A DNA stretch of 64,000 nt, from assembly GCA_045595785.1 (NCBI GenBank), contig JAZOBE010000037.1, positions 1-64,000 of the forward strand. The letters are read 5' to 3'. The DNA comes from SFLA01 sp045595785 (lineage in GTDB: Bacteria; Bacillota; Clostridia; Oscillospirales; CAG-382). The notes beneath the pieces are model-generated. The model was not told where the DNA came from and did not search any database. It was given only the letters and a program-made list of their open reading frames with translations. Positions 14,790-23,784 of this stretch are shown in pieces (positions within the stretch are counted from its first letter, which is position 1; every line of letters starts with the position of its first letter). The position numbers were made by a program, and so were the translations under genes.

Positions 14790-15983
14790 TTAGTCAAGCA
14801 AAGAAAGAACTTGAGGGAATGGCTGAAGCGAACGTTTTAATATGCCGTGCATACAAGCAATAGCGACACCGTAGTTTACCATAGGTACACCCTGCTCTGC
14901 CGCAACGGAAAGGCGATGTGCCATCTCCGTTTCGTTAAGCATGCATCCGCCGCAATGAACGACCAACGAAAATTGTGACAAATCTGCAGGAAAATCGTTT
15001 CCCGAAGAAAAAACGTATTCGGGTCTTACGCCTGTGTACCTCTCGATCCACTTGGGCATTTTCACACTGCCGATATCTCCGCACTGGCGGTGGTGGGTGC
15101 ATCCCTCTGCGATAAGCACCTTGTCTCCATCCTTAAGGCTTTTAAGCGCCGCCGCACCCTTGACAAGCGAAACAAGATCACCTTTATAGCGTGCGAAAAG
15201 AATAGAGAACGAGGTTAACATAATCTCATCAGGAACATCCTTTGACACTCTGCCGAAAGCCTGAGAATCGGTTATTACCAGCTTTGGCGGATATTTAAGG
15301 AGAGACAGCGTATGCTTTACCTCTGTATCCTGACAACATATCGGAACGCAATGGTTATCCAACAGCTCACGAAGGGTTTGCTGCTGAGGAAGTATAAGCC
15401 TGCCCTTGGGCGCAGATGCATCCACAGGAATGACCAAAAGTACGGTATCACCCGGAGAAACCAGATCCTTAAGAATGAATTTCTCTTCTTTTTTTGCGGA
15501 AAGTGAGCCCAAAAGCTTTTTAAGCTCATCTATGTTCTGCCCGTTTTCAGCAGAAACGGAAATACCTTCGTGAGTGATTTTGGGTGAGCCGACGTCCGCC
15601 TTTGTATAAACCACAGCACAAGGAGTGCCCCGTTTTTTTATCTGGGCAAGCATTTCCTCATCCTCGGGGGTAAACCCAACTATTCCGTCTACCACCATAA
15701 CGGCAAGGTCGGTGGAAGCAAGGATACGCAAGGTTTTTTCCACGCGTTTTTCGCCAAGTGTGCCGATATCATCGAAACCGGGGGTATCAGTTATAAGGAC
15801 GGGGCCTACAGGAAAAAGCTCCATAGCTTTTTTTACAGGATCGGTAGTAGTACCGGCAACGTCGGACACCACGGAAAGATCCTGCCCCGTAACAGCGTTG
15901 ACAAGGCTGGATTTGCCTGCGTTGCGTCTGCCGAAAAAGCCTATATGCACTCTTTCACCCGAAGCAGTTTGGTTAAGGAACAT
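14790..15983 (-). CDS. hydF: [FeFe]-hydrogenase maturation GTPase HydF
   Basis: A 397-aa scaffold protein that receives the 2Fe subcluster built by HydE and HydG and passes it to the hydrogenase HydA. The N-terminal GTPase domain has P-loop GRRNAGKSS (18-26), switch AGTTTDP (43-49), DTPGFDD (66-72) and YTKAD near residue 137. The C-terminal Fe-S domain shows CTHHRQC (295-301) and HCGGC (343-347), matching the family cluster motif. It ends the operon and starts 11 bases after hydG. No hydrogenase structural gene lies in the window, so HydA must be elsewhere. The identification is firm. Confidence 0.96.
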   Translation of the reverse strand: MFLNQTASGERVHIGFFGRRNAGKSSLVNAVTGQDLSVVSDVAGTTTDPVKKAMELFPVGPVLITDTPGFDDIGTLGEKRVEKTLRILASTDLAVMVVDGIVGFTPEDEEMLAQIKKRGTPCAVVYTKADVGSPKITHEGISVSAENGQNIDELKKLLGSLSAKKEEKFILKDLVSPGDTVLLVIPVDASAPKGRLILPQQQTLRELLDNHCVPICCQDTEVKHTLSLLKYPPKLVITDSQAFGRVSKDVPDEIMLTSFSILFARYKGDLVSLVKGAAALKSLKDGDKVLIAEGCTHHRQCGDIGSVKMPKWIERYTGVRPEYVFSSGNDFPADLSQFSLVVHCGGCMLNETEMAHRLSVAAEQGVPMVNYGVAIACMHGILKRSLQPFPQVLSLLD

Positions 15984-15994
15984 ATTTTCCTCCG

Positions 15995-17443
15995 TTAGAA
16001 GCGGAAATCACGGCGGTTGGACGCCTTTATATCCGCTATATTCTGAATTGCGATATTCTTTACCTTGAAATTGGTTATCTTTTCGATCTCGCGTTCAACA
16101 GTCTCATATCCTACCTTTTTGGTCTCCTCGGAGGCATAGTCCTCCAGATACTCGGACAAGGTCATAAGCGCATTGGGATGACAGCAGTTGATTATCTGAC
16201 CGGATTTGCACAGACTCATAAATCTGTCACCTGTTCTGCCCTCTCGATAACAAGCGGTACAGAAAGAAGGAATGTGTCCGTTATCCATAAGCCACTTAAC
16301 TACCTCATCAAGAGTGCGCTGGTCGGAAACGTCAAATTGCTCGGTATCGTGAGGACGCTCCTCGGTGGTATAACCGCCTACAGAGGTGCGGGAGCCGCCG
16401 CTTACCTGAGAAACGCCGAGACGAAGCAGCTTGCTGCGAGTCTCTTCCGTCTCGCGGGTGGAAATGATAATTCCGGTATAGGGCACGGCAAGGCGGATAC
16501 AAGCAGTGATCTTTGCAAAGGTCTCATCGGAAATGCCGTTGTCAAATGCGTCGGGATCAATATCGTCAGCACGCTTTACACGGGGAACGCTGATGGTATG
16601 AGGGCCTACACCGTGAGCCGCCTCAAGATGCTCGGCGTGCATAAGCAGACCTGCAAACTCGTATTTATACAGCTCAAGTCCAAAGAGAACACCCAGACCA
16701 ACGTCGTCAATACCGCCCTCCATAGCTCTGTCCATTGCGGTGGTATGGTAATCGTAATCATGCTTAGGTCCGGTAGGATGAAGCTTAAGATAGCTTTCCT
16801 TGTGATAGGTTTCCTGGAACAGAATATATGTACCGATTCCGGCATCCTTAAGCTTGCGGTAGTTCTCAACGGTAGTGGCGGCGATATTCACGTTGACGCG
16901 GCGAATGGCGCCGTTTTTATGCTTTACGCTGTAAATAGTGTTGATACACTCAAGTATGTACTCGATAGGATTGTGTACGGGATCCTCTCCTGCTTCGATA
17001 GCAAGACGCTTGTGTCCCATATCCTGCAAAGCGATTACCTCTGCCTCTACCTCTGCCTGAGTAAGCTTTTTACGGGCGATATGTTTGTTTTTAAGATGAT
17101 AAGGGCAATAAACGCATCCGTTTACGCAATAATTTGAAAGATAAAGCGGTGCGAAGATAACTATACGGTTACCGTAAAAGGCTTGCTTTATCTCCTCTGC
17201 GATAGCGTATATCTGCTCCACCTTTTCGGGTATCTCACAAGCGAGAAGTACGGAAGCTTCTCTGTGAGTAAGTCCTTGACAGGTACAGCCGTTTCCGTTT
17301 TTAACGGGGCGCGCCTTTTGAAGTATGGCGTCTATAAGCTCAACATTGTTTTTATTTGCCTCCGCGTATTCAAGGGTTGCGCGGATCTCCTCGTCGTTGA
17401 TAAACTCATTGGGGTCAAGGGAAGCGGGGTTATATAAAGCCAT
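15995..17443 (-). CDS. hydG: [FeFe]-hydrogenase H-cluster radical SAM maturase HydG
   Basis: A 482-aa radical-SAM tyrosine lyase that supplies the CO and CN ligands (as an Fe(CO)2CN synthon) for the H-cluster. The radical-SAM site is CX3CX2C in YCVNGCVYC (Cys 106, 110, 113). The C-terminal auxiliary cluster is in FCTACYREGRTGDRF, followed by a further Cys in SLCKSGQ. Length and overall sequence (for example TYILFQETYHKESYLKLHP) are typical of HydG rather than ThiH. AAAGGA precedes the ATG, 5 bases after the hydE stop. Confidence 0.97.
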   Translation of the reverse strand: MALYNPASLDPNEFINDEEIRATLEYAEANKNNVELIDAILQKARPVKNGNGCTCQGLTHREASVLLACEIPEKVEQIYAIAEEIKQAFYGNRIVIFAPLYLSNYCVNGCVYCPYHLKNKHIARKKLTQAEVEAEVIALQDMGHKRLAIEAGEDPVHNPIEYILECINTIYSVKHKNGAIRRVNVNIAATTVENYRKLKDAGIGTYILFQETYHKESYLKLHPTGPKHDYDYHTTAMDRAMEGGIDDVGLGVLFGLELYKYEFAGLLMHAEHLEAAHGVGPHTISVPRVKRADDIDPDAFDNGISDETFAKITACIRLAVPYTGIIISTRETEETRSKLLRLGVSQVSGGSRTSVGGYTTEERPHDTEQFDVSDQRTLDEVVKWLMDNGHIPSFCTACYREGRTGDRFMSLCKSGQIINCCHPNALMTLSEYLEDYASEETKKVGYETVEREIEKITNFKVKNIAIQNIADIKASNRRDFRF

Positions 17444-17448
17444 TTTAT

Positions 17449-18489
17449 TTATCCTTTCTTTACGTCGCCGCGGTGTACGATAACCGTACAGCCTGCCTTT
17501 GCGACACGTTCTTTCAGTTGGTTAAGACATTGGGCGGATTCGGCTCCGTCCGATAATTTGTTATTATAAAGCTGGTATTTTTTTCTGCTTGAAGCAGGCG
17601 AAAGATTGGGCATTACCACGTTTGCGCCCGAAAGTATACCCTTTTCCCTGCCGTCAGGTAAAAGGGTGCCCAGCGCAGTGGTAGCAGGAAGCAAAACAGT
17701 GGGATGAATTATACGTATTACCGACAGCAAAAAACAGGTGAGAGATACGCTTCCCGCAGGAAAAGTGCCAAAGGGAGTATCCCGATGAGGAATAAACGGG
17801 CCTATACCGCACATGTCCGGCTTGAAGCCCTGAATAAAGCACAGATCCTTTGCCAGATGCTCTGCCGTCTGATACGGACTTCCTACCATAAAGCCCGCAC
17901 CTACCTGAAAGCCTATATCCCTCAGATCGTTAAGACATCTCATACGGTTTTCAAGTGTAAGCGATTCGGGGTGCAAACGGGCGTAATGGCTGCTGTCGGC
18001 AGTTTCATGACGAAGCAGATATCTGTCTGTGCCTGCATCAAAAAGCCTTTGATAACTCTCACGGCTTCTCTCACCAACCGAAAGAGTGACTGCACAATCG
18101 GTAAACCGTTTTTTTATATCCTTAACTATATCGCACAGCAGATCATCGGTATAATATCCGTCCTCTCCGCCTTGAAGCACGAAGGTACGGAAGCCCAGAG
18201 AATATCCCTCCTCACAGCAGGAAAGTATATCCTCGTGAGTAAGACGGTAACGGGCACAGCTTGTGTTACTGCGTCGGATACCGCAATACAGACAATCGTT
18301 TTTGCAAATATTGCTTATCTCGATAAGTCCGCGGATATAGACGTGAGGACCGTATATCTCGTTTCTGATACGGCAGGCTTCTTCCCCAAGAATACGAGCG
18401 TCCTCTTCCGTATGCTCACGGATGAGAAGTGCATATTCTTGTTCCGAAAGAAAGCGGTTTTCAAGAAGCTTTTTTGCAAATTCAGTCAT
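17449..18489 (-). CDS. hydE: [FeFe]-hydrogenase H-cluster radical SAM maturase HydE
   Basis: A 346-aa radical-SAM enzyme acting with HydG and HydF in building the diiron subcluster. The CX3CX2C motif is NICKNDCLYCG (Cys 62, 66, 69 with the start used here). Other family blocks are FVLQGGEDGYYTD, LLRHETAD and VGAGFMVGSPYQT. I place the start at ATG 18489 because GGGAG lies 9 bases upstream; the frame is open to a TTG three codons earlier. It overlaps the end of the TM1266-type regulator gene by 8 bases, so translation is coupled. Confidence 0.95.
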   Translation of the reverse strand: MTEFAKKLLENRFLSEQEYALLIREHTEEDARILGEEACRIRNEIYGPHVYIRGLIEISNICKNDCLYCGIRRSNTSCARYRLTHEDILSCCEEGYSLGFRTFVLQGGEDGYYTDDLLCDIVKDIKKRFTDCAVTLSVGERSRESYQRLFDAGTDRYLLRHETADSSHYARLHPESLTLENRMRCLNDLRDIGFQVGAGFMVGSPYQTAEHLAKDLCFIQGFKPDMCGIGPFIPHRDTPFGTFPAGSVSLTCFLLSVIRIIHPTVLLPATTALGTLLPDGREKGILSGANVVMPNLSPASSRKKYQLYNNKLSDGAESAQCLNQLKERVAKAGCTVIVHRGDVKKG

Positions 18490-18739
18490 CAAAAACAACT
18501 CCCGAATATGCGGTTTTTACGCTGACACCGTCAATTTTGCCGATCTTACCCGAAAGAGCGGCAACTGTATTTTGAGGCGCCTCAAGAGCGATACTGATGA
18601 TATTTACGTTTCTCTTACGATACGGAATACCCATCCTGCCGATGATATACTCGCCGTATTCGTGAAGAATGTTGTTTATACTTTCTGCAGATTCGCTTTT
18701 TTCAACTATAATGCTTATTACTGCAATACGTGTTTCCAT
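18482..18739 (-). CDS. TM1266-type iron-only hydrogenase system regulator
   Basis: An 85-aa ACT-like protein of the TIGR03959/TM1266 family (METRIAVISIIVEKSESAES at the start, VSVKTAYSG near the end). It is found next to hydE/G/F in many anaerobes and is thought to be a small ligand-binding regulator; this is genomic-context knowledge, not shown here. The frame continues upstream, but AAAGGAG 6 bases before METR supports ATG 18739. It is first in the hyd operon, right behind a hairpin leader. NikR or ACT-domain homology alone would not fix its ligand. Confidence 0.85.
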   Translation of the reverse strand: METRIAVISIIVEKSESAESINNILHEYGEYIIGRMGIPYRKRNVNIISIALEAPQNTVAALSGKIGKIDGVSVKTAYSGVVFDD

Positions 18740-18764
18740 AAAACTCTCCTTTACATAAAGAAAA

Positions 18765-18788
18765 GCCGCGCCTACAAAAAGGCGCGGC
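18765..18788 (-). terminator. Hairpin in the hyd operon leader (tex terminator or attenuator)
   Basis: GCCGCGCC, loop TTTTTGTA, GGCGCGGC, then TTTTCTTT. It lies downstream of the promoter at 18863-18891 and upstream of the regulator start (18739). It can end tex transcripts, but any transcript from the hyd promoter must also cross it. AAAGGC near 18829 could pair with GCCTTT in the 5' arm and loop, offering an alternative fold. Attenuation is inferred. Confidence 0.7.
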
Positions 18789-18862
18789 AAAAAACACGTA
18801 TATCTTTTGATTTTTGACCGTAGCCTTTAAGTCAGAGCGTATCTTTCTTTCAGGGTAAGGTA

Positions 18863-18891
18863 ATTATACAATAAAACCGATAAAATGTCAA
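18863..18891 (-). promoter_or_regulatory. Consensus promoter of the hyd maturation operon
   Basis: Minus strand TTGACA (18891-18886), exactly 17 bases, TATAAT (18868-18863): a perfect sigma-A promoter starting at the base after the tex stop codon. The resulting leader would be about 115 bases and contains a strong hairpin before the first gene. Confidence 0.85.
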
Positions 18892-21042
18892 TTATTTTTC
18901 AAATACTCGCTCAAGAGAAATGCGTTTTTTATTTACATCCACCTCGATAACGCGGACCTTGATTATCTCGCCTACCTTGGCGGCATCCTGCGCGCGGCGG
19001 ACAAAGCTCTTTGACAGCTTGGAGATATGCACCAGACCGTCCTGATGAACGCCGATATCCACAAAGGCGCCGAAATCCGCTACATTACGCACCGTACCTA
19101 CAAATTCCATACCGGGCTTAAGAGAAGAAATATCCATTGCGTCAGTGCGAAGAATAGGCTTGGGAAGCTCATCTCTGGGGTCTCTGCCCGGCTTGGTAAG
19201 CTCGTTTATCATATCCGTGAGAGTAGGAACGCCAACCCCCACCGATTCTGCCAAAGACTCCATACCCACAAGAGAAGCCTTTGCCTTGATATCGTCTATC
19301 TTACGCTCTCTAACGTCCTGTGCGGTATAACCCAGCTTTTTAAGCAGAACGCGGGCAGACTCATAGCTTTCGGGATGGACTGCGGTGTTATCCAACACCT
19401 CGTCACTTTCAGAAACACGCAAAAAGCCTGCACACTGGGTAAAGGCTTTATCACCAATACCCTTAACCTTCTTAAGCTCCTCACGGGAGGTAAAGAGACG
19501 GTTTTCGTTTCTGTAATCATAAATTGCGCGCGCAGTCTTTGAAGTAATACCTGCAACGCGGGAAAGCAGAGAAACTGATGCAGAGTTAAGGTCAACGCCT
19601 ACGGAGGAAACTGCATCCTCTACCACGCCGTCAAGAGAAGCGGAAAGCTCCTTGGGGTTCATATCGTGCTGATACTGACCTACACCTATTGCCTTGGGGT
19701 CGATCTTTACGAGCTCTGCCAGAGGATCCTGCACGCGGCGTGCGATAGATACGGCACTTCTTAACGAAACGTCAAACTGAGGAAATTCCTCTGCCGCAAG
19801 CTTAGACGCAGAATAAACGGATGCGCCTGCCTCATTGGTCATAATATAGCTGACCTGACCGGTAAGCTTGGGAAGAAGTCCGGAAACGAAAATTTCACTT
19901 TCCTTGCTGGCGGTTCCGTTGCCGATGGATATTATGTCAACCCCGTACTTTTTGATAAGCGCACTGAGTACACGCTCTGCGTCCTCGGTTCTGTTCTGAG
20001 GAGGAGTGGGATACACCACGGTGGTATCCAGAACCTCACCGTTTTCGCCTACAACAGCGATTTTACAGCCGGTACGATAAGCAGGGTCAAAGCCCATAAC
20101 CACCTTACCCTTTACAGGTGCCTGAAGAAGAAGGTTACGCAAATTCTCACCGAACACCTTAATTGCCTGTTCCTGTGCGGCGGCTGTTATATCACTGCGT
20201 ACCTCGTTCTGTATAGAAGGAGCGATAAGACGCTCATATCCATCAACAACTGCGTCCTTTACGTATTGGGTAGAGGAGCATATCTGCTTGGAAACGGTCT
20301 GACCGATAAGATATCCCTCAATATAATCCTTATCCACGTCCACCTTAACGGAAAGGAATCCCTCTTTCTCACCGCGGTCAATGGCAAGAACGCGGTGGGA
20401 GGCAAGCTTTTTAAGAGGCTCGCTTCTGTCGTAATACATACGGTATACGCTGTCCTCTTCCGTCTTTGCTTTAGTGGAAAGCAAGCCGTTTTTCATAGTA
20501 TATTCACGGATCCACTTACGGTAAGCGGCGTTATCCGAAACAGTCTCTGCAATAATATCCATTGCGCCGTGAAGTGCATCGACAGAAGATTCTATCTTCT
20601 TTTCGGGGTTAAGATATTTCTCCGCCTCAGCTTCTATATCCACACTCTTTTCCTGCGCAAGCATAAGCTCTGCAAGAGGAGTAAGCCCTGCCTCTGCTGC
20701 AACGGAAGCACGGGTCTTGCGCTTGGGGCGGTAAGGACGGTAGATATCGTCTATTTCCGCAACGGTTGAAGCTTTATCAAGGGCAGTGTTTATCTCGTCA
20801 GTCATTTTCTCCTGCTCGGTAATAAGACGGCGCACCTCTTCTCTGCGCTGTTCAACTGCACGGTATGCACGAAGTTTCTCGTCCAGATCACGAAGCACGG
20901 TATCGTCCAGAGAGCCGGTTGCCTCTTTGCGATAACGGGCGATAAAAGGAATGGTGTTCCCCTCGTCTATAAGTTTTACAGCCGCCTCCGCCTGAGTTAC
21001 TTTTATGCGGAGCTCCTCGGCAATTTTTGCAATAATGTCCAT
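18892..21042 (-). CDS. tex: Tex-family S1 RNA-binding protein
   Basis: A 716-aa protein of the Tex/YqgF family, a cytosolic RNA/DNA-binding factor linked to transcription. In order: the N-terminal helical part (NTIPFIARYRKEATGSLDD near residue 30), a YqgF-like nuclease-fold domain (VMGFDPAYRTGCKIAVV near residue 318), helix-hairpin-helix pairs (VAGITSKTARAIYDYR and VKGIGDKAFTQCAGFL near residues 500-540), and a C-terminal S1 domain (GMEFVGTVRNVADFGAFVDIG). Length is normal. AAGGGG precedes the ATG. Its stop touches the hyd operon promoter. Confidence 0.96.
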   Translation of the reverse strand: MDIIAKIAEELRIKVTQAEAAVKLIDEGNTIPFIARYRKEATGSLDDTVLRDLDEKLRAYRAVEQRREEVRRLITEQEKMTDEINTALDKASTVAEIDDIYRPYRPKRKTRASVAAEAGLTPLAELMLAQEKSVDIEAEAEKYLNPEKKIESSVDALHGAMDIIAETVSDNAAYRKWIREYTMKNGLLSTKAKTEEDSVYRMYYDRSEPLKKLASHRVLAIDRGEKEGFLSVKVDVDKDYIEGYLIGQTVSKQICSSTQYVKDAVVDGYERLIAPSIQNEVRSDITAAAQEQAIKVFGENLRNLLLQAPVKGKVVMGFDPAYRTGCKIAVVGENGEVLDTTVVYPTPPQNRTEDAERVLSALIKKYGVDIISIGNGTASKESEIFVSGLLPKLTGQVSYIMTNEAGASVYSASKLAAEEFPQFDVSLRSAVSIARRVQDPLAELVKIDPKAIGVGQYQHDMNPKELSASLDGVVEDAVSSVGVDLNSASVSLLSRVAGITSKTARAIYDYRNENRLFTSREELKKVKGIGDKAFTQCAGFLRVSESDEVLDNTAVHPESYESARVLLKKLGYTAQDVRERKIDDIKAKASLVGMESLAESVGVGVPTLTDMINELTKPGRDPRDELPKPILRTDAMDISSLKPGMEFVGTVRNVADFGAFVDIGVHQDGLVHISKLSKSFVRRAQDAAKVGEIIKVRVIEVDVNKKRISLERVFEK

Positions 21043-21124
21043 TTACTTTTCCCCTTTGGAAATTGATTGATATATTATATCAGAAAAAGCAAAAAAAGTA
21101 AATATAACAGCCCAAAAATAACCA

Positions 21125-21163
21125 TAAAAAAATACCCCGCCCGACAAAATGCCGAGCGGGGCG
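21125..21163 (-). terminator. Terminator of the purine permease gene
   Basis: CGCCCCGC and GCGGGG with an inner CTCGGCA/TGTCGGG pairing, followed leftward by TATTTTTTTA, 12 bases after the permease stop. Confidence 0.85.
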
Positions 21164-21174
21164 AATAGCCTTTA

Positions 21175-22602
21175 TTACATGGTTACCAGGAAGAATCTTG
21201 CGATAAAGAGGATGCCGATGATGGTAACAACGATATCCTTCTTGGAGAACTTACCGGTGAAGAGGCGGATAAGCACGTAAGAGATTGCGCCTACTGCAAT
21301 ACCGTTGGAGATAGAGTAAGTAAGGGGCATCATGATAAGTGCAAGGAATGCGGGAACTGCAGATGCGATATCGTCCATATCAACCTTGGAGAAGTTCTTA
21401 AGCATAAGAACGCCAACGTAGATAAGAGCGGGTGCGGTTGCACATGCGGGAACGATAGCTGCAAGAGGAGTGAGGAACAAGCATACAAAGAAGCAGATGG
21501 AGGTTACAAGAGAAGTAAGACCGGTTCTGCCGCCTGCTGCTACGCCTGCTGCGGACTCAACGAAGGTGGTACAAGTAGAGGTGCCGAAAACTGCGCCTGC
21601 GCAAGTAGCGATGGAGTCGCAAGCCATAGCCTTGTTTACGTCGATAGGGTCGCCGTTTTCATCAAGCATATTTGCCTGAGAAGCGGTACCGTAAAGAGTT
21701 CCGATAGTATCAAACATATCAACCAGAGTAAAGGTGATAACAAGAACGATAGCGTTTATAATAGCGCTTGCGCCGCCGGAGAAGATGGTATATCCCTTGA
21801 ATGCGCCGATAATACCAATCTCACCGAAATCCTTGAAGGACTGACCGATCTTACCAAGGTCGAAGGTAGGAAGAGTCCAGGTGGTAAGGTAGTAAAGAAC
21901 GGTAACGATACCGATGGTGATAATTACGGAGCCCTTAACCTTTTTCTTATCAAGAACTGCGATAAGGAACAGGCCGAGAAGAGCGAGAACAACGGGAGCC
22001 ATAACCTTCCAAGCTTCAAATGCGCCGAGAAATTCTCCTGCTTCGTTGTACATAGCACCGTGGAAATCGAAAAGCTGTACGTAGGTATACTGGTTTGCCT
22101 GAATAATGCCAACGTTCTTGAAGCCGATGAAAGCAATAAACAGACCGATACCTGCAGGGATGGCCTTTTTAAGACAATCAGGCAACGCTTTTGCGATATA
22201 TTCTCTTGCGCCGGTAACAGAAAGAACAAGGAATACTACACCGGAAAGAAGAATAACGAAAAGACCTTCATGATAACCCTTTATAACGTCGCCGCCTTCG
22301 GTAAGAATGGCAGGAAGAATAAAGGAAACAAAGAAGAATGAGTTAAGACCCATACCACACGCCTGTGCATAGGGAAGCTTTGCGTAGAGTGCGTAAAGCA
22401 GGGTACCTACAAATGCTACCAAAATAGATGCAACGTATACTGCATTCCAGATGGTATCCATTTCGCCGCCGAAATTGAAGCCGACAACCTGGTTGGGGTT
22501 GGTTACAACAATATAAGCCATAGCGAAGAAGGTGGTAAGACCTGCCATTATCTCTGTTTTAACGTTTGAGCCGCGTTCAGAGATTTTGAAGAACTTGTCC
22601 AT
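21175..22602 (-). CDS. NCS2-family (AzgA/PbuG-like) purine permease
   Basis: A 475-aa membrane carrier with 12-14 hydrophobic helices. The N-terminus KTEIMAGLTTFFAMAYIV and TSTCTTFVESAAGVAAGGRTG near residue 325 are hallmarks of the AzgA branch, which imports adenine, guanine or hypoxanthine with protons. Substrate choice within the group is not certain. AGGAGG precedes the ATG. It is a single-gene unit with a consensus-like promoter and a leader of two hairpins, but the leader does not match the purine riboswitch core as far as I can see. Confidence 0.92.
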   Translation of the reverse strand: MDKFFKISERGSNVKTEIMAGLTTFFAMAYIVVTNPNQVVGFNFGGEMDTIWNAVYVASILVAFVGTLLYALYAKLPYAQACGMGLNSFFFVSFILPAILTEGGDVIKGYHEGLFVILLSGVVFLVLSVTGAREYIAKALPDCLKKAIPAGIGLFIAFIGFKNVGIIQANQYTYVQLFDFHGAMYNEAGEFLGAFEAWKVMAPVVLALLGLFLIAVLDKKKVKGSVIITIGIVTVLYYLTTWTLPTFDLGKIGQSFKDFGEIGIIGAFKGYTIFSGGASAIINAIVLVITFTLVDMFDTIGTLYGTASQANMLDENGDPIDVNKAMACDSIATCAGAVFGTSTCTTFVESAAGVAAGGRTGLTSLVTSICFFVCLFLTPLAAIVPACATAPALIYVGVLMLKNFSKVDMDDIASAVPAFLALIMMPLTYSISNGIAVGAISYVLIRLFTGKFSKKDIVVTIIGILFIARFFLVTM

Positions 22603-22636
22603 AAAAGACCTCCTAAAATAATATAAGACAGCAACA

Positions 22637-22720
22637 ATCGCCCCCCAAGAAGCCTAACGGTTTCTCGGGGACCCGATAAAAATACTGCCGAAGGTGTATA
22701 TCTACACCTATAGCAGTATT
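22637..22720 (-). other. Two-hairpin leader of the purine permease gene
   Basis: Read leftward: AGGTGTA-GA-TATACACCT lies inside a larger AATACTGC/GCAGTATT pairing and is followed by TTTTTAT. A second hairpin comes next, built from ATCG/CGAT, CCCC/GGGG and AGAA/TTCT around an ACCGTTAGGC loop. Then comes an AT-rich spacer and the AGGAGG site. The outer part of hairpin one overlaps the -10 region, so only the inner part is surely transcribed. Regulation is plausible but the class is not recognised. Confidence 0.5.
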
Positions 22721-22746
22721 TTAATAGTTACGACATAATTTGTCAA
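22718..22746 (-). promoter_or_regulatory. Promoter of the purine permease gene
   Basis: Minus strand TTGACA (22746-22741), 17 bases, TAAAAT (22723-22718), giving a leader of about 110 bases. Confidence 0.7.
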
Positions 22747-22827
22747 TAATTTTATAAAAATCTCGCTATTTTTAGCACTCTGCACAAACTCGAAAAACGG
22801 TTATCGTTTATTTTGATAGGTATTATG

Positions 22828-23784
22828 TTAACAGAGCGAAAAGACCTTTTCCGCAAGTGTAAAGAAGTCATCTTTTGTAACGGCGGTGTTTATATCTCGG
22901 CGCAAAGCGGCACTTCCGCGCAGACCCTTTGTGTACCAAGAAAGGTGGGTGCGCATCTGACAAAGAGCTCTTTCTCCTTCGAAAAACAGTAGTCTTTCTA
23001 TGTGCTCTTTTATTACAGAAAGCTTTTCTTCATCCGATATTTCTCTTCTGGGAATACCGTTTATATCGTCGATAAGATATGCGAATATCCAAGGGGCTCC
23101 CATTGCGGCTCTGCCGACAGCAAGTCCGTCAGCACCTGTAAGAGCATACGCCTCAGCTGCTTTAAGAGTAAGCCCAACGTCACCGGAAGCGATAACCGGA
23201 ATATCGACTGCTTCCTTTACGCGGCGTATTTCACTGCAGTCTGAGACACCGGAATACATTTTATCTCTTGTTCTGCCGTGAACGGTTACCGCAGCCGCAC
23301 CTGCCTGACGGCAAGCCACAGCCAGCTCAGGCGCATTAAGGCTGTTTTCATCCATTCCGATACGCATTTTTACAGTAACCGGCACAGAAACCGCCTTTAC
23401 CACCTTTTCAACAATGCCTGCAGCCTTATCCACGTCACGCATAAGGGCACAACCTTCTCCGTTTCGTATGATCTTGTGAACGGGGCACCCCATATTAATA
23501 TCTATCATATGCGGAGAAAGTGACATAAGTTTATACGCCGCCTCTGCCATTATGTCTCCGTCCGAGCCGAATATCTGTATCGCCGCAGGAAGCTCCTCAT
23601 CGGTAAGAGAAGCAAGACGAAAGGTGCGCTCATCCCCCATAGTAACAGCCTTTGCGGAGATAAGCTCAGTAGTAACAAGCTCCGCCCCATAGCGCACGCA
23701 AAGAGCGCGGTAGGCACGGTCGGTAACACCTGCCATGGGAGCAAGAGTCAAGCCGTATTTAAAAGAAACGTTTCCAATCTTCAT
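22828..23784 (-). CDS. dusB: tRNA-dihydrouridine synthase (DusB-type)
   Basis: A 318-aa FMN enzyme that reduces uridines in the tRNA D-arm with NADPH. It is a TIM barrel with APMAGVTDRAYRAL at the N-terminus, the catalytic Cys in DINMGCPVHKI (near residue 100), VKMRIGMDE, VHGRTRDKMY and the phosphate site IASGDVG. Length fits bacterial DusB. Its ATG overlaps the recG stop (TGATG), and it is the last gene of the five-gene overlapping operon that begins with pgeF. dusB is often operonic in Firmicutes. Confidence 0.95.
   Translation of the reverse strand: MKIGNVSFKYGLTLAPMAGVTDRAYRALCVRYGAELVTTELISAKAVTMGDERTFRLASLTDEELPAAIQIFGSDGDIMAEAAYKLMSLSPHMIDINMGCPVHKIIRNGEGCALMRDVDKAAGIVEKVVKAVSVPVTVKMRIGMDENSLNAPELAVACRQAGAAAVTVHGRTRDKMYSGVSDCSEIRRVKEAVDIPVIASGDVGLTLKAAEAYALTGADGLAVGRAAMGAPWIFAYLIDDINGIPRREISDEEKLSVIKEHIERLLFFEGERALCQMRTHLSWYTKGLRGSAALRRDINTAVTKDDFFTLAEKVFSLC

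Noticed and set aside
22603..22746. Purine riboswitch before the AzgA-type permease
   Set aside because: I looked for the three-way junction with its two conserved loops and did not find them. The leader is reported only as an unclassified structured region.
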